This document shows positions 25,074-37,701 of a DNA stretch of 64,000 bases, in pieces. The stretch comes from Fictibacillus nanhaiensis (GTDB lineage Bacteria > Bacillota > Bacilli > Bacillales > Fictibacillaceae), in the NCBI RefSeq assembly GCF_019801215.1, contig NZ_JAHVJO010000001.1, positions 248,001 through 312,000 on the forward strand. The letters are read 5' to 3'. The stretch's first letter is position 1. Every line of letters begins with the position of its first letter. Both the position numbers and the translations under genes were made by a program. The notes under the pieces are model-generated. The model saw nothing but the letters and a program-made list of their open reading frames with translations. It did not search any database and was not told the DNA's origin.

Positions 25074-26741
25074 ATGCGCAGCAATATGATCAAACAAGGA
25101 ATCGATAGAGCCCCGCACAGAAGTCTTCTCCACGCAGCGGGAGTTGCACCTGAGGATATGGATAAACCATTTATCGGTGTTTGTAATTCCTATGTTGATA
25201 TTATTCCGGGTCATATGCACCTCAACAAAGTAGGTGAATGGGTAAAAGAAGCCATTAGGGAAGCAGGCGGAATACCTTTTGAATTTAATACGATCGGCGT
25301 AGATGACGGTATTGCGATGGGGCATATAGGAATGAGGTATTCACTCCCAAGCAGAGAAGTCATTGCAGACGCAGCAGAAACCGTGATTAACGCCCACTGG
25401 TTTGACGGTGTGTTTTATATACCAAATTGCGATAAGATCACCCCTGGTATGCTGATGGCAGCTGTTCGTACGAATGTACCAGCCGTATTTGTTTCAGGAG
25501 GTCCGATGGAAGCTGGAAAATCCATGGCTGGTAAATCGCTTTCCCTTGCCTCAGTCTTTGAAGGGGTAGGATCTCATCTTGCCGGAAAGATGACTCGCGA
25601 AGAACTGCTGGAACTTGAAACGAGTGCTTGTCCGACTTGCGGGTCATGTTCGGGTATGTTTACCGCGAACAGTATGAATTCCATTATGGAGATGCTCGGA
25701 ATTACATTGCCAGGAAACGGCACAATTGTAGCTACATCAGATGAAAGGAAAAAATTGATTAAAGAGGCTGCAATTTCATTAATGGATCTTGTGAAGAATG
25801 ACATTAAGCCTAGAGATATTATCACAAAAGAGGCGATTGATGACGCTTTTGCATTGGATATGGCGATGGGAGGCTCAACCAATACCGTACTTCATATGCT
25901 TGCAATAGCGAATGAAGCTGAGATTGAGTACGACTTATCTCAAATTAATGTAATCGCAGAGAGAATACCTTATCTATCAAAAATCAGCCCAGCTTCAGAT
26001 TATTCGATGCAAGATGTTCATAGGGCAGGTGGTGTAAGTGCTATCATCAATGAACTTTGCAAAATGGAAGGTGCTATTCATAACGATCGATTAACGATTA
26101 CTGGGAAAACGCTGGAGGAACGAGTGCGTCACGCTGAAATTTTAGATGATGATGTTATTCGGAGAAAAGAGAACGCTTATTCACCAGTTGGCGGCTTATC
26201 TATTCTTTACGGAAACATTGCACCAGATGGCTGTGTCATTAAGGTCGGAGCTGTTGATCCTTCCATAAAAACTTTTCAAGGTGAAGCGATCGTCTATGAA
26301 TCCCAAGAAGAGGCGATACAGGGAATCAATAACGGAGAAGTTAGAGAAGGCCATGTCGTGGTCATTCGATATGAAGGACCAAAGGGCGGCCCGGGAATGC
26401 CGGAGATGCTTTCTCCTACATCAGCTATAGCAGGAAGAGGGTTAAGCACTAAAGTAGCGTTAATAACGGATGGCAGATTTTCTGGTGCTTCCAGAGGAAT
26501 CTCTATCGGTCATATATCACCAGAGGCCGCGCAAGGCGGACCAATCGCTTTTGTAAACAATGGAGATCCGATCTTGATCAATCTTGTAAATAGATCCATC
26601 CAAGTTTTATTAACTGAAGAAGATTGGAAAGAAAGAAAAGAAAGCTGGGTGAAACCTGAGCCGAAGATCAAGAAAGGTTATCTTGCTCGGTATGCAGCCC
26701 TCGTAACATCTGCTAATACTGGAGGAATCTTGAAAATTTAA
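25074..26741 (+). CDS. ilvD: Dihydroxy-acid dehydratase
   Basis: Iron-sulfur enzyme that forms the 2-oxo acids of valine and isoleucine. 555 residues. Cluster cysteines are in [10 protein letters not shown] and [30 protein letters not shown] and the C-terminal [14 protein letters not shown] and [10 protein letters not shown] are family signatures. GGAGTG lies 9 bases before the ATG. It lies 24 bases after ilvE, and no terminator separates it from the T-box that begins about 20 bases later, so transcription may run on through the T-box into ilvB. Confidence 0.97.
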   Translation: MRSNMIKQGIDRAPHRSLLHAAGVAPEDMDKPFIGVCNSYVDIIPGHMHLNKVGEWVKEAIREAGGIPFEFNTIGVDDGIAMGHIGMRYSLPSREVIADAAETVINAHWFDGVFYIPNCDKITPGMLMAAVRTNVPAVFVSGGPMEAGKSMAGKSLSLASVFEGVGSHLAGKMTREELLELETSACPTCGSCSGMFTANSMNSIMEMLGITLPGNGTIVATSDERKKLIKEAAISLMDLVKNDIKPRDIITKEAIDDAFALDMAMGGSTNTVLHMLAIANEAEIEYDLSQINVIAERIPYLSKISPASDYSMQDVHRAGGVSAIINELCKMEGAIHNDRLTITGKTLEERVRHAEILDDDVIRRKENAYSPVGGLSILYGNIAPDGCVIKVGAVDPSIKTFQGEAIVYESQEEAIQGINNGEVREGHVVVIRYEGPKGGPGMPEMLSPTSAIAGRGLSTKVALITDGRFSGASRGISIGHISPEAAQGGPIAFVNNGDPILINLVNRSIQVLLTEEDWKERKESWVKPEPKIKKGYLARYAALVTSANTGGILKI

Positions 26742-26756
26742 TACAATAAAACGATG

Positions 26757-27057
26757 ACGGAGAATAATGGTAGATGTGGAATACTCAGAGAGCCGGGGTT
26801 GCTGTGAACCGGTTATTCCTAATACCAGGACATCCCTCCTGAGTGTCCTTTTGAAAGAATCTTAAGTAGGAAGGGCCAAGCGATACTCCATTTTTATCGC
26901 TTGTTATCAAATGACGGCTCGTCCGTCACGAGGCGGCACGTATATGAAACGACAACATGTGCCGTGAAAAAGGGTGGTACCGTGGAAAAAATTAAACTTT
27001 TTCACCCCTTTGGATAGGATTAACCTGTCCAATTGGGTGGGGAAGTTTTTTTATTTG
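26757..27057 (+). promoter_or_regulatory. T-box leader of the ilvB operon
   Basis: Stem I elements AGAGAG (26787-26792) and GGTTGCTGTGAACC, the T-box GGGTGGTACCGTGG (26972-26985), and a terminator made by CTTTTTCACCC (from about 26997) with GGGTGGGGAAG then T7. Comparison with the valS T-box of this window places the specifier at ATC (26832-26834, Ile); CTC (Leu) at 26836 is the rival. Only a weak -10-like TACAAT (26742-26747) lies upstream. Confidence 0.9.
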
Positions 27058-27067
27058 GTTTTTTTCA

Positions 27068-27276
27068 AAAAGATTGTTGCTTTTGAATCGGTTCATTCTC
27101 TTCAATGCAAAGTTGATTGGAGAGCAAGGTGCGAGACTCCTGCGGGATCAGCGGGACAGGTGAGACTCCTATGGGCGCAAAGCGTCCAGGAGGCTCACCG
27201 CACGCCCCGCGGAAAGCGAGCATCCTGGAACGGAAATCAACTACTTCCAGGAATAACAATGTTTGCGAAAACAGCC
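27068..27276 (+). repeat. Dispersed palindrome-bounded repeat, copy 2
   Basis: Best preserved copy: GATTGTTGCTTTTG at the left and the inverted counterpart ACAATGTTTGCGAAAACAGCC at the right (positions 27257-27276), with the core TGATTGGAGAGCAAGG, GCGAGACTCCTGCGGGATC, GGTGAGACTCCT, AGGAGGCTCACCGCACGCCC and AAATCAACTACTTCC. It lies between the T-box terminator and the ilvB start, lengthening the ilvB leader by about 200 bases. Contains open frames in other phases that are repeat-derived, not genes. Confidence 0.88.
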
Positions 27277-27315
27277 TTTATATAACAAAGGTTCTAAGTT
27301 AAAGGAGGAATGAAA

Positions 27316-29034
27316 ATGAAGGCCAGTTGGGTGGCTGAAAAAAATTCAGTTGAAACTTCATTAGTCTCTGGTGCTGAACTATTTATACAAGGATTACAGA
27401 ATGAAGAAGTAGACGTATTGTTTGGTTATCCGGGAGGCGCAGTACTCCCAATCTACGATGCGCTTTACAAAGCTGAAATGAAGCATGTACTAACAAGACA
27501 TGAGCAAGGAGCAATTCATGCAGCGCAAGGATATGCGAGAGTGACAGGAAAACCAGGAGTTGTCCTTGCTACATCAGGACCAGGTGCGACCAACTTAGTC
27601 ACAGGTATCGCTGACGCAATGATTGATTCGATTCCTCTTGTTATCTTTACAGGCCAGGTAGCAACGAATGTAATTGGGACTGACGCTTTTCAAGAAGCTG
27701 ATATTGTCGGGATTACGATGCCGATCACAAAGCATAATTATCAAGTCCAACGAGCGGAGGACTTACCAAGAATCATGAAAGAAGCATTCCATATCGCAAA
27801 TACAGGGCGGAAAGGTCCTGTATTAATCGACATACCGAAAGATGTTGCGGTAAAAACAGCTGAAATAAAAGAAACTGCTTGCATTCATCTCCCGGGATAC
27901 CAGCCGACGTTAAAGCCTAATATCCTTCAAGTTAAGAGGTTAAATGAAGCGCTCCTACAAGCTAAAAACCCTGTTCTTTTAACAGGAGCTGGGGTATTAG
28001 CAGCAAAGGCAGAAAAAGAATTAGCAGCATTTGCTGAGTATCATCAGATTCCAGTTGCTCAAACACTTTTAGGGTTGGGAGGCTTTGCTGCAGAACATCC
28101 GCTGTGCTTAGGTATGGCAGGCATGCATGGCACATATGCCGCCAATATGGCCCTTTACGATTGTGATCTTTTAATAGGTGTGGGTGCAAGATTTGATGAT
28201 AGGTTAACAGGAAATCTTGATCATTTTGCCAAAAAAGCGGTGATTGCTCATATTGATATTGACCCTGCTGAAATCGGAAAGAATGTTCCAACGGAAATTC
28301 CAATTGTAGGTTGTGCTAAAGAAACGCTGTCAGCTATAAATCAGATCGCAGACGAAAAGGGGGACTATAACGATTGGGTCATACAGCTTTCGCAATTTAA
28401 AAGTGAATACCCGCTAACTTACAAAACAAATGAGTCAGAGCTGAAACCACAGAAATTAATGCAAATTCTGCACGAAGTTACACAAGGAGGAGCAATCGTT
28501 TCAACTGATGTAGGACAGCACCAAATGTGGGCTGCACAATATTATAGGTTTTCTGACCCGAACAGATGGATTACATCAGGTGGTTTAGGAACGATGGGCT
28601 TCGGTTTTCCAGCAGCAATCGGTGCAAAAGTAGGGAAACCAGAACTGCCGGTCATCGCAGTTGTTGGGGACGGCGGATTTCAGATGACACTTCAGGAACT
28701 GGGTGTACTCCAAGATTGGGGGCTGCCTGTAATCGTCGTGATTGTCAATAATAAATCTCTCGGCATGGTAAGACAGTGGCAGGAAATTTTTTATGAGAAA
28801 CGATTCTCACATTCTCTTCTTGATATTCAACCTGACTTCGTAAAGTTAGCTTCTGCTTATGGAATTGATGGGAAACTTGCTGAAACTGAAGATGAAGTAA
28901 AAGAAGCTTTAACTTCTGCTCTTGCATCAAAGAAACCTTTTGTTCTGGATTGCATCGTTACCGCAGACGAGAATGTGTATCCGATGATTGCTCCAGGAAA
29001 AGGACTTCATGAAATGATTGGAGTGAGAGGATGA
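27316..29034 (+). CDS. ilvB: Acetolactate synthase, large subunit
   Basis: Thiamine-diphosphate enzyme condensing pyruvate (with itself or 2-oxobutyrate) in the first common step of branched-chain synthesis. About 572 residues. [17 protein letters not shown] with the catalytic glutamate in [15 protein letters not shown] opens the protein, and the ThDP/Mg motif [29 protein letters not shown] is near 445-475. The ATG at 27316 is 7 bases after AAAGGAGG; the ATG at 27310 is too close to it. First gene of ilvB-ilvH-ilvC-leuABCD-ilvA behind the T-box. Confidence 0.96.
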   Translation: MKASWVAEKNSVETSLVSGAELFIQGLQNEEVDVLFGYPGGAVLPIYDALYKAEMKHVLTRHEQGAIHAAQGYARVTGKPGVVLATSGPGATNLVTGIADAMIDSIPLVIFTGQVATNVIGTDAFQEADIVGITMPITKHNYQVQRAEDLPRIMKEAFHIANTGRKGPVLIDIPKDVAVKTAEIKETACIHLPGYQPTLKPNILQVKRLNEALLQAKNPVLLTGAGVLAAKAEKELAAFAEYHQIPVAQTLLGLGGFAAEHPLCLGMAGMHGTYAANMALYDCDLLIGVGARFDDRLTGNLDHFAKKAVIAHIDIDPAEIGKNVPTEIPIVGCAKETLSAINQIADEKGDYNDWVIQLSQFKSEYPLTYKTNESELKPQKLMQILHEVTQGGAIVSTDVGQHQMWAAQYYRFSDPNRWITSGGLGTMGFGFPAAIGAKVGKPELPVIAVVGDGGFQMTLQELGVLQDWGLPVIVVIVNNKSLGMVRQWQEIFYEKRFSHSLLDIQPDFVKLASAYGIDGKLAETEDEVKEALTSALASKKPFVLDCIVTADENVYPMIAPGKGLHEMIGVRG

Positions 29035-29549
29035 GACGCATCATTTCAGCAACGGTACTAAACGAAAGCGGTGTATTGAACCGTTTAACCGGGTTGCTGA
29101 CAAAACGCCAATTTAACATTGAGAACATTACAGTAGGCCATACAGAAGACCCAGCTGTCTCAAAAGTGACTCTGACAGTTTGGGTAGAAGATGACAGAAA
29201 AGCAGAACAGCTCGTGAAACAACTTCATAAGCAGATCAATATATTAAAAGTTCGAGATTTAACGAATATGGCTCTTGTTTCAAGGGAGCTTGCACTTATT
29301 AAAGTATTAACGACTCCTGATACTAGGAGTGAAATAAAAATGCTCATCGAACCTTTCAGGGCAACAGTTCTTGATGTTTCGTTAGAGAACGTCACTTTAG
29401 AAGTGACAGGTGACAGTGAAAAGATAGATGCACTGATTGAATTGCTTCGACCCTATGGCATCAAAGAAATTTCAAGAACTGGTCTTACGGCTATACCTCG
29501 TGGAACACAAAAGAAAGTACTTGAACTTCACCCCTATTCTATTATGTAA
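29031..29549 (+). CDS. ilvH: Acetolactate synthase, small regulatory subunit
   Basis: 172 residues with an N-terminal ACT domain ([32 protein letters not shown]) and the C-terminal ALS-SS domain (ELALIKVL...FRATVLDVS). It confers valine sensitivity on the catalytic subunit. Its ATG overlaps the ilvB stop in ATGA. Confidence 0.95.
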   Translation: MRRIISATVLNESGVLNRLTGLLTKRQFNIENITVGHTEDPAVSKVTLTVWVEDDRKAEQLVKQLHKQINILKVRDLTNMALVSRELALIKVLTTPDTRSEIKMLIEPFRATVLDVSLENVTLEVTGDSEKIDALIELLRPYGIKEISRTGLTAIPRGTQKKVLELHPYSIM

Positions 29550-32118
<2,569 letters not shown>

Positions 32119-32137
32119 AATTTAGGAGGGATGTTAG

Positions 32138-33232
32138 ATGAAGAAGAAGATAGCAGTTTTGCCTGGTGACGGTATCGGACCAGAAGTGGTCAAGAGTGCC
32201 TTACAAGTGCTGGAAGGTGTAGGAACGAGGTTTAATCATCAATTTGATACAACTGTTAAAGTATTTGGTGGTGCTGCTATTGACCAGGAAGGGACACCTT
32301 TGCCGAACGACACATTGGAATTCTGTAAAGGAAGTGATGCTGTTCTGCTAGGAGCAGTCGGCGGTCCGAAATGGGATAAAGGGAATGTCCGTCCAGAACA
32401 GGGGTTATTAGCATTAAGAAAAGCATTAAATGTTTATGCGAACGTAAGACCTGTTCAAGTCTTTCCTGGTCTTGAACATCTATCTCCTCTTAAATCGAGC
32501 AGGGTAAAAGGAGCGGATTTTGTTTTTGTTAGAGAACTAACAGGCGGAATTTATTTCTCGGAACCAAAGACTAGGAACGTGGGCGGGGCAGTTGATACAT
32601 TATCTTATACACGAGAAGAAATTACGAGGATCGTAGAAAAAGCGTATCAACTGGCTGCTAAGAGAAGAAGGAAAGTAACATCTGTCGATAAAGCAAACGT
32701 TCTTGAAACAAGCAAGTTGTGGAGAGAGATCGTTGAAGAAACGGCGAAAAAATTTCCAAATGTAGAAACAGAGCACGTGCTGGTAGACTATGCTGCTATG
32801 AGAATGATAAGTGATCCTTCAAGTTTCGATGTAATCGTTACGGAAAACATGTTCGGAGATATTTTGTCTGATGAAGCTTCTGTAATTACCGGATCCCTAG
32901 GCATGATGCCTTCTGCTTCTCTTAGTGAGAACGGTCCAGGCCTTTATGAACCGATCCATGGTTCAGCACCTGATATTGCAGGAACGGGAAAAGCAAATCC
33001 TATTGGAATGATTCTAAGTGTTGGGATGATGCTTCGCCATTCCTTTGGATTAGAAAAAGAAGCGACAGCTGTAGAATTGGCTGTGTTTGAAACTCTTCAA
33101 GCGGGTTATCGCACACAGGATATTTATGATGGAACGGGCACTCTCGTTACGACAAAAGAAATGGTTAATCAAATACATTTTAGAATGCTTGAGGATTCAA
33201 CAAGCGCAACACTTCTAGAGGTTTATGTGTAA
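32138..33232 (+). CDS. leuB: 3-isopropylmalate dehydrogenase
   Basis: 364 residues. LPGDGIGPEVV at the N-terminus, LRKALNVYANVRPV, FVRELTGGIYF, the metal-binding TENMFGDILSDEASVITGSLGMMPSASL and EPIHGSAPDIAGTGKANP identify the enzyme; it uses NAD to form 2-oxoisocaproate. TAGGAGGG precedes the ATG. Third last-step gene of the leu block. Confidence 0.97.
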   Translation: MKKKIAVLPGDGIGPEVVKSALQVLEGVGTRFNHQFDTTVKVFGGAAIDQEGTPLPNDTLEFCKGSDAVLLGAVGGPKWDKGNVRPEQGLLALRKALNVYANVRPVQVFPGLEHLSPLKSSRVKGADFVFVRELTGGIYFSEPKTRNVGGAVDTLSYTREEITRIVEKAYQLAAKRRRKVTSVDKANVLETSKLWREIVEETAKKFPNVETEHVLVDYAAMRMISDPSSFDVIVTENMFGDILSDEASVITGSLGMMPSASLSENGPGLYEPIHGSAPDIAGTGKANPIGMILSVGMMLRHSFGLEKEATAVELAVFETLQAGYRTQDIYDGTGTLVTTKEMVNQIHFRMLEDSTSATLLEVYV

Positions 33233-33244
33233 GGAGGAATTTCT

Positions 33245-34681
33245 TTGAGTAAAACAATAATAGATAAACTTTGGGATAGCCATGTTGTTGTAAAAGAAGA
33301 AAATAAACCAGACCTTCTTTACATTGATCTGCATTTAATTCATGAAGTGACATCGCCTCAAGCGTTTGCTGGATTAAGAGAAAAAGACAGAACAGTTAGA
33401 AGACCGGATTTATGTTTTGCCACGATGGATCATAACATCCCGACAGTAGACCGTTTCAATATAAAAGATGAGACATCCCGCTTGCAGGTAGAAACACTTG
33501 AAAAAAACTGTGAAGAATTTGGTATCCAGCTCGAAGGACTAAATTCTGAACAGCAAGGAATCGTTCACGTTATTGGACCTGAACTGGGATTGACTCTGCC
33601 AGGTAAAACGATCGTGTGTGGAGACAGCCACACATCCACACATGGCGCTTTTGGAGCACTGGCATTTGGAATCGGCACGAGTGAAGTGGAGCATGTACTT
33701 GCTACTCAAACTCTATGGCAGAATAAACCGAAACAGATGAACGTCAGAATTGAAGGGGAATTAGGTTTTGGCGTCACAGCAAAAGATGTGATTTTATGGT
33801 TTATTGCAAAGTATGGAACCAATGTGGGCACCGGATATATCATCGAGTTTTCTGGAAGTACAGTCCGAAGTTTCTCAATGGAAGAAAGAATGACACTTTG
33901 TAATATGTCAATTGAGGCAGGTGCTAAAGCATCGGTTATCTCTCCTGATGATATTTCTTATGAATATATTGCCGGTAAGCGCTTTGCCCCGAAAAATCAA
34001 GATTTTAAACAGAAATGTGAGAGCTGGAGTAAGCTTGCAAGTGAGCCGGAAGCAACGTTTGATCATACCATCGAAATCAATGCTTCAGAGATCGAACCGA
34101 TGGTCACATGGGGTACGACTCCGTCTATGTGTCTTCCGGTCAGTGGACACATACCAGCAGAGAATCCTTCATCCTCTAGCGAAGAAAAACAATCTTTGCA
34201 TAATGCTCTCACTTATATGGGTTTTAAAGGCAATGAAAGAATAGATGAGATATCTGTTCAACATGTATTTATCGGGTCTTGTACAAACTCAAGACTCAGT
34301 GATTTAATCGAAGCTTCTAAAGTAGTAGAGGGTTCGAAAGTTCACCCAGATGTTCATGCAATCGTTGTACCCGGTTCACAGTCGGTTAAAAGAGAAGCAG
34401 AGAAACTTGGCTTGCATAAGATCTTTTTGGATGCAGGATTTCAATGGCGTGAATCAGGGTGTTCGATGTGCCTAGGGATGAATGATGATATCGTTCCAGA
34501 AGGTGAAAGATGTGCATCCACTTCAAACCGAAATTTTGCCGGCAGGCAGGGAAAAGGGGCCAGAACGCACTTAGTTAGTCCAATTATGGCCGCTGCCGCT
34601 GCTTTGAAAGGTAAATTTACAGATGTTCGTTCTCTCCTCTCTGATCAGCAACTGGAGGTGAACCGTTATGCCGGGGTTTAA
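33245..34681 (+). CDS. leuC: 3-isopropylmalate dehydratase, large subunit
   Basis: 478 residues, aconitase-like. The substrate/cluster segments [44 protein letters not shown] and GCSMCLGMN hold the three [4Fe-4S] cysteines. TTG start at 33245 behind AAGGAGGA. Overlaps leuD by 14 bases. Confidence 0.97.
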   Translation: MSKTIIDKLWDSHVVVKEENKPDLLYIDLHLIHEVTSPQAFAGLREKDRTVRRPDLCFATMDHNIPTVDRFNIKDETSRLQVETLEKNCEEFGIQLEGLNSEQQGIVHVIGPELGLTLPGKTIVCGDSHTSTHGAFGALAFGIGTSEVEHVLATQTLWQNKPKQMNVRIEGELGFGVTAKDVILWFIAKYGTNVGTGYIIEFSGSTVRSFSMEERMTLCNMSIEAGAKASVISPDDISYEYIAGKRFAPKNQDFKQKCESWSKLASEPEATFDHTIEINASEIEPMVTWGTTPSMCLPVSGHIPAENPSSSSEEKQSLHNALTYMGFKGNERIDEISVQHVFIGSCTNSRLSDLIEASKVVEGSKVHPDVHAIVVPGSQSVKREAEKLGLHKIFLDAGFQWRESGCSMCLGMNDDIVPEGERCASTSNRNFAGRQGKGARTHLVSPIMAAAAALKGKFTDVRSLLSDQQLEVNRYAGV

Positions 34682-35321
34682 ATCACATTCTGGTAGTGCG
34701 GCAGTCCTTGACCGCAATCATGTAGATACCGATCAAATCATCCCAAAGCAATTTTTAAAAAAAATTGATAAAGCAGGATACGGTGAATTTTTGTTTTATG
34801 ACTGGAGATACCTCCCTGATGGGAGGGAAGACGCGGCTTTTGAATTAAATCAAGAAGAAACAAAAGGAGCTTCCATCTTAGTTACAGGTAAAAACTTCGG
34901 GTGCGGTTCGTCAAGAGAGCATGCACCATGGGCACTAAAGGACTATGGTTTTCAAGTAATTATCGCAGAAAGTTTTGCTGATATATTTTTTAACAACTGT
35001 GTAAAAAATGGAATATTGCCGATCAGGCTATCGCAAAATGAAATTCAACAGCTTGGTAAAGATTCTTCAAAACAGGTTATTGAAAATCTGAAAGTAGATT
35101 TGAAAGAACAGTTTGTGGCGAAAGCGGACGGAGAAATATTCCGTTTTGATTTTGACCCGTATTGGAAGAAGATGCTTCTGAACGGATGGGATGAAATATC
35201 TGTAACCCTTCAACAGGAAGCGAACATAAAAAAATATGAAGATGAGAGGATTGTGAACGGACAATGGGAATTTAACAATCACAGGGGAACGTTTATTCCA
35301 CGCGATGGAGGAAGTGTCTAA
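34668..35321 (+). CDS. leuD: 3-isopropylmalate dehydratase, small subunit
   Basis: 217 residues, the swivel domain of the isomerase: [29 protein letters not shown] and [25 protein letters not shown] lies 8 bases before its ATG, inside the end of leuC. Somewhat longer at the C-terminus than the roughly 200-residue norm. The last 17 bases overlap ilvA. Confidence 0.96.
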   Translation: MPGFKSHSGSAAVLDRNHVDTDQIIPKQFLKKIDKAGYGEFLFYDWRYLPDGREDAAFELNQEETKGASILVTGKNFGCGSSREHAPWALKDYGFQVIIAESFADIFFNNCVKNGILPIRLSQNEIQQLGKDSSKQVIENLKVDLKEQFVAKADGEIFRFDFDPYWKKMLLNGWDEISVTLQQEANIKKYEDERIVNGQWEFNNHRGTFIPRDGGSV

Positions 35322-36258
35322 GATTGCGCACCGTACACCGCTCAAACAATCCACAACGTTAAACAAGTGGACGGGTGGAAAGGTGTATATGAAGCTTGAG
35401 AACATGCAGAAAACGGGCTCTTTCAAACTAAGAGGAGCTTATTATAAGATTTCAACACTAAATGAAATAGAATGTGCGAGAGGTGTTATTGCTGCTTCAG
35501 CAGGCAACCATGCACAAGGATTGGCACTTTCCTGTTCACTGCGTGGCATCAAATCAAAAATCTTTATGCCGGAAAATGCACCACTTTCCAAGATCGAAGC
35601 AGTAAAATCATATGGCGCAAATATTGTCTTAGAAGGTGACAATTATCAAGCAGCATATGAAGCCGCTAAAAGAGAAAAAGCGATGAACGAGGGTGTATTT
35701 GTTCATCCATTTGACGATTATGACGTGATTGCAGGGCAAAGTACTGTTGCGCTAGAAATGCTTCAGCAAAACCCAGAACTAAAAACGATTGTCGTACCTG
35801 TCGGAGGTGGAGGGCTATTAGCAGGCATCGCTTTGGCAGTGAAATCAGTAAGACCAGACGTGAGAGTAGTCGGTGTGCAATCTGTTAACGCCAGTGCTGT
35901 ATTTCAAGCCTTCACAGGTACTTCTAAAAAATCATTATCTCGCTGCAGTTCGATTGCGGATGGGATCGCGGTTGTTAAACCTGGAGAGATTACGGTTCCT
36001 TTGATTTCAAAATATGTAGATGAAATGGTCACTGTTACTGAAGAACAAATCGCATACGCCATGATGTTTATGCTTGAACGAGAAAAAGTGGTCGTGGAGG
36101 GAGCAGGCGCAGCAAGTCTTGCGGCAGTCCTGTTTTACAGCCACCTTGTACTTGATCAAAAAACAGGGATTATTGTAAGTGGAGGAAATGTCGATCCTGT
36201 AAAGTGGTCCTTGTACAAGGGGATGGCAGATAAGCTGAATTTGAAGAGAATAAGTTAG
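35305..36258 (+). CDS. ilvA: Threonine dehydratase, short form without regulatory domain
   Basis: PLP enzyme converting threonine to 2-oxobutyrate, the isoleucine precursor. 317 residues; PLP lysine 41 lies in TGSFKLRGA, with [10 protein letters not shown] and the phosphate loop [13 protein letters not shown]. It ends after the catalytic domain (IVSGGNVDP), lacking the C-terminal ACT-like domain present in the 420-residue B. subtilis IlvA, so isoleucine feedback is not expected. The N-terminus is about ten residues shorter than TdcB-type enzymes. ATG 35305 overlaps leuD. B. subtilis has no ilvA in this operon. A serine/threonine dehydratase of catabolic type is the alternative, but the operon argues for synthesis. 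Confidence 0.88.
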   Translation: MEEVSKIAHRTPLKQSTTLNKWTGGKVYMKLENMQKTGSFKLRGAYYKISTLNEIECARGVIAASAGNHAQGLALSCSLRGIKSKIFMPENAPLSKIEAVKSYGANIVLEGDNYQAAYEAAKREKAMNEGVFVHPFDDYDVIAGQSTVALEMLQQNPELKTIVVPVGGGGLLAGIALAVKSVRPDVRVVGVQSVNASAVFQAFTGTSKKSLSRCSSIADGIAVVKPGEITVPLISKYVDEMVTVTEEQIAYAMMFMLEREKVVVEGAGAASLAAVLFYSHLVLDQKTGIIVSGGNVDPVKWSLYKGMADKLNLKRIS

Positions 36259-36263
36259 GTCAA

Positions 36264-36306
36264 AATGCCCTTAAAGAAGAATCTTTCTTCTTTAAGGGTT
36301 TTTCTT
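36264..36306 (+). terminator. Terminator of the ilv-leu operon
   Basis: CCCTTAAAGAAG-AATCTTT-CTTCTTTAAGGG followed by TTTTTC. Confidence 0.93.
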
Positions 36307-36336
36307 AAGGGTACTGTCTCTTCATGTAACGGAAAT

Positions 36337-36440
36337 TTTTTTATATGATGACGTGCCATTTTTATGTGATGGCAGTCATTTTTTATGTGATGATAGATGT
36401 TTTTTATGTGATGTCGACCACTTTTTATGTGATAAAGAAA
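36337..36440 (+). repeat. Five-unit direct repeat with an exact 21-base period
   Basis: TATRTGATG cores begin at 36342, 36363, 36384, 36405 and 36426 (the last ends in ATA), each preceded by five or six T. The 21-base step equals two helical turns. The variable part is 7 bases. No gene covers it; the in-frame translation would be a 34-residue F-Y-V-M repeat with no ribosome site. Confidence 0.85.
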
Positions 36441-36582
36441 ATCTGTTAAGACAATAGGTTTATTTCACTTAGAAAAGATATTCATTTCCGCTTGATAGAG
36501 CACATGGCAATTAGGCTGTCTTGAGTTCCCCTCACGAACCTGCTATTCTTTAGTCAAACATTAACGGAAGCGGAGAGTTGTG
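36441..36582 (+). other. Gap before ysoA
   Basis: Besides the repeat array, the 324-base gap between ilvA and ysoA shows no gene; no convincing promoter was found. Confidence 0.5.
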
Positions 36583-37596
36583 ATGACAAACGATAAGAGC
36601 AACAAAAACAATATCATTCGGTTTCCTAATTTAAATGGACGGCTTCTGGAAAAAGGTATGGATTCATTAAAAAACAAAAAATACGATGAATCCCTCTCTT
36701 GTTTTGAACAATTGCTTCATTCTGATCCTTTGCATTCACAAGGCAACCTTGGGCTAGTATTAAGTTTGGTTGAGTTAGGAAGATTACATGAAGCAAAAAT
36801 GAGATGCGACCGGATGCTCAAAGAAGGAATCGGGGAATATTACGATGTTCTTCAGATTTATTTAAGCATCTTAGTACAGTTATCTGAATACATAACGGTA
36901 GTCTCCGTAATTGAAGCAGTCTTAGAAGAGCAGAAGATTCCTGCTGACAAAGCTGAATCGTTTTACCAACTCCTTCAATTCAGCAGAAAAGTAATCGAAC
37001 AGGAGGGAGTTCCAGAAGTTAAAAAAGATCCGGAATCAACGACTAATCCTAATCCGGATTTTCTAGCTTTAAAAGAGATGCTGTCAAGTGAGAAAGCAGA
37101 CTCGCAGTGGATTGCGGTTCAACAGTTAAAACGGCTGGGACCTGAAATAACCGTTCCGATGTTTGAATCTTTCTTAGTAGATGAGAAAAAGCATCCTGCT
37201 GTAAAGAGTCTTATTCTTCAATATTTTAAAGAAAACCAAATAAATAAAATCGTTAAAATTGAAAAATATGGACAGACCGATGAAATCGACATAGCTAAAC
37301 TTACAGAATTAAACGAACATCCTTTTTATAAGGAAGTAAAAACGTTAATCCAAGACGAGCTCGAACAAGAAAACCCTTCATTACTAGACATTGCACTTGC
37401 TGTATGGAAGGATTACACGCTTGCTCTTTATCCTTTTTCGCCAAAGCCTGAAAATAAACTGTTATGGTATGAAGCTTCTGTATTAGCCGCATCCATACTA
37501 TGTGGAATTGAAGAAGAAATGGAAAATGAAGAAGAAGAATTGCAAAAAGCGGTAAAGCTTCTAGTCGAATTGGAAAGATTTTATTTGCAGAGTTAA
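36583..37596 (+). CDS. ysoA: TPR-repeat protein YsoA
   Basis: 337 residues. The N-terminal part (about 15-125) forms tetratricopeptide helices: GMDSLKNKKYDESLSCFEQLLHSDPLHSQGNLGLVLSLVELGRLHEAKM. The C-terminal half is acidic and helical, ending in EEMENEEEELQKAVKLLVELE. Position between the leu genes and tig matches B. subtilis ysoA. TPRs imply protein binding; no enzymatic motif is seen and the function is unknown. ATG 36583 is chosen; the GTG just before it is too close to GCGGAGAG. Confidence 0.85.
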   Translation: MTNDKSNKNNIIRFPNLNGRLLEKGMDSLKNKKYDESLSCFEQLLHSDPLHSQGNLGLVLSLVELGRLHEAKMRCDRMLKEGIGEYYDVLQIYLSILVQLSEYITVVSVIEAVLEEQKIPADKAESFYQLLQFSRKVIEQEGVPEVKKDPESTTNPNPDFLALKEMLSSEKADSQWIAVQQLKRLGPEITVPMFESFLVDEKKHPAVKSLILQYFKENQINKIVKIEKYGQTDEIDIAKLTELNEHPFYKEVKTLIQDELEQENPSLLDIALAVWKDYTLALYPFSPKPENKLLWYEASVLAASILCGIEEEMENEEEELQKAVKLLVELERFYLQS

Positions 37597-37615
37597 CAGA
37601 AAGTGTTGTAACTTG

Positions 37616-37643
37616 TTGAAATACACAATGTCTATGCTATAAT
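37616..37643 (+). promoter_or_regulatory. Sigma-A promoter of tig
   Basis: TTGAAA (37616-37621), 16-base spacer, TATAAT (37638-37643) extended by TGC. Confidence 0.8.
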
Positions 37644-37701
37644 GGAATGGTTGTAATCTATATGATAGTTATGGAAATACCGATGTTGGAGGGAACATTT
37701 A

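Noticed and set aside
26974-27302. Two frames of 103 and 61 residues between ilvD and ilvB
   Set aside because: They cover the T-box terminator and repeat copy 2; both are non-coding elements.
36337-36440. CRISPR array
   Set aside because: The repeat period is 21 bases with only about 7 variable bases; no cas genes and no 30-base spacers.
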